From positions 33,687-97,686 of the forward strand of contig CALVXB010000008.1 of assembly GCA_944368775.1 (NCBI GenBank): DNA of 64,000 bases. The letters are read 5' to 3'. Source of the DNA: an uncultured Clostridia bacterium (GTDB taxonomy: Bacteria > Bacillota > Clostridia > Christensenellales > Borkfalkiaceae). Below, piece after piece: positions 63,681 to 64,000 of the stretch; positions within the stretch are counted from its first letter, which is position 1; each line of letters begins with the position of its first letter. Under the pieces are notes generated by a model that saw only the letters and a program-made list of their open reading frames with translations, was not told the origin of the DNA and ran no database searches. Both the position numbers and the translations under genes were made by a program.

Positions 63681-63848
63681 TCGCGCAAGAGCATAGTTTC
63701 CGCCCGCGGCGCGCCGCGGGCGGCTCTACGTACAAGGGGGCAAAATCGGCAAAAAAGGGCGCTTTTCGGCAAAAAGAACGGGGCATGCGGCCGCTTTTGG
63801 CCGCCGCGATTTTTGTCGAAAACTTTTTTGGTTTTTTTGAAAAATCAC

Positions 63849-64000
63849 TTGACATCTCTATCCGAAAGTGGTATCATAATTAAGCTGTCGATTGAGGCAG
63901 CACGCTTTCCTGACGGAAAAGCACGCGAAGATTGACAACTGCATAACGAACAAAGATAAGTACGAAAGGCAAGAAGAGTAAAGAGCTAATAGGTTAGTAC
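63849..64000 (+). promoter_or_regulatory. Strong promoter and start of a probable rRNA operon leader
   Basis: TTGACA (63849-63854), 17 bases, TATCAT (63872-63877). A leader of over 120 bases without any ORF follows, with a short hairpin (GCACGCTTTCC...GGAAAAGCACGC region). The phrase ATTGACAACTGCATAACGAA and the final GAGCTAATAGGTTAGTAC resemble rRNA-operon leader and spacer sequence of Clostridia. The window ends before any rRNA body. The stretch 63681-63848 holds a 24-bp palindrome (CCGCCCGCGGCG and complement) and an AT-rich upstream tract, with no gene. Confidence 0.6.

Overview
The window is GC-rich DNA with a Firmicutes-type gene order and gene content. It is most likely from an anaerobic member of the Clostridia. 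The signs are the rpsB-tsf-pyrH-frr-uppS-cdsA-dxr-rseP order, a T-box leader, a class III (oxygen-sensitive) ribonucleotide reductase, rubredoxin, YitT and DUF1292 proteins, a NiaR-controlled nadABC operon, and tRNA genes that encode CCA. Consensus sigma-A promoters (TTGACA-N17-TATAAT) are frequent and easy to see. The species cannot be fixed from sequence reading alone.

Layout. 0-4 kb: the end of rsmB, rlmN, and a large secreted beta-propeller protein with a Glu-Pro linker and a membrane-anchor tail. 4.1-5.0 kb: a ruvX gene fused in frame to a DUF1292 gene that also keeps its own start. 5.1-12.4 kb: the translation, isoprenoid and phospholipid block rpsB, tsf, pyrH, frr, uppS, cdsA, dxr, rseP. 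12.5-17.1 kb: a thioesterase and a TIM-barrel gene on divergent promoters, pgi, minD and minE. 17.1-20.8 kb: the anaerobic dNTP block nrdD (with an NrdR box), nrdG, dut and rubredoxin. 20.8-23.8 kb: a tryptophan (UGG) T-box in front of a trpXYZ-type ABC transporter. 23.9-31.5 kb: a cytidylate-kinase-like gene with ttcA, an rRNA methyltransferase, a permease, a flippase-like membrane protein and two tandem GT8 glycosyltransferases.

31.6-38.4 kb: a 27-codon leader ORF, a Ca2+-type P-ATPase, tRNA-Thr, an HD hydrolase, a LamG lipoprotein with a 36-fold Glu-Pro repeat, and two tRNA-Pro genes that differ only at anticodon position 34 (CGG and AGG), then a DUF1275 protein. 38.6-43.2 kb: a MarR regulator with its operator, a heterodimeric ABC exporter with one degenerate ATP site, and tRNA-Ser. 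43.2-49.3 kb: yitT, radC, then gltX translationally coupled to a two-component pair, then a divergent XRE regulator and a small unknown gene. 49.4-53.0 kb: nadA-nadB-nadC-niaR behind a NiaR-like operator. 53.1-58 kb: a yybP-ykoY (Mn2+) riboswitch candidate controlling a second P-type ATPase, then a homodimer-type ABC exporter. 58-64 kb: a NitT/TauT-type ABC importer, valS, and a strong promoter whose leader runs off the end and resembles the start of an rRNA operon.

The clearest regulatory circuits are Trp-T-box/trpXYZ, NiaR/nadABC, NrdR/nrdDG, MarR/ABC and Mn-riboswitch/P-ATPase. No phage, insertion sequence, CRISPR array or defence locus was found. The most unusual items are the A34 tRNA-Pro, the ruvX-DUF1292 fusion and the uncharacterised small ORFs.
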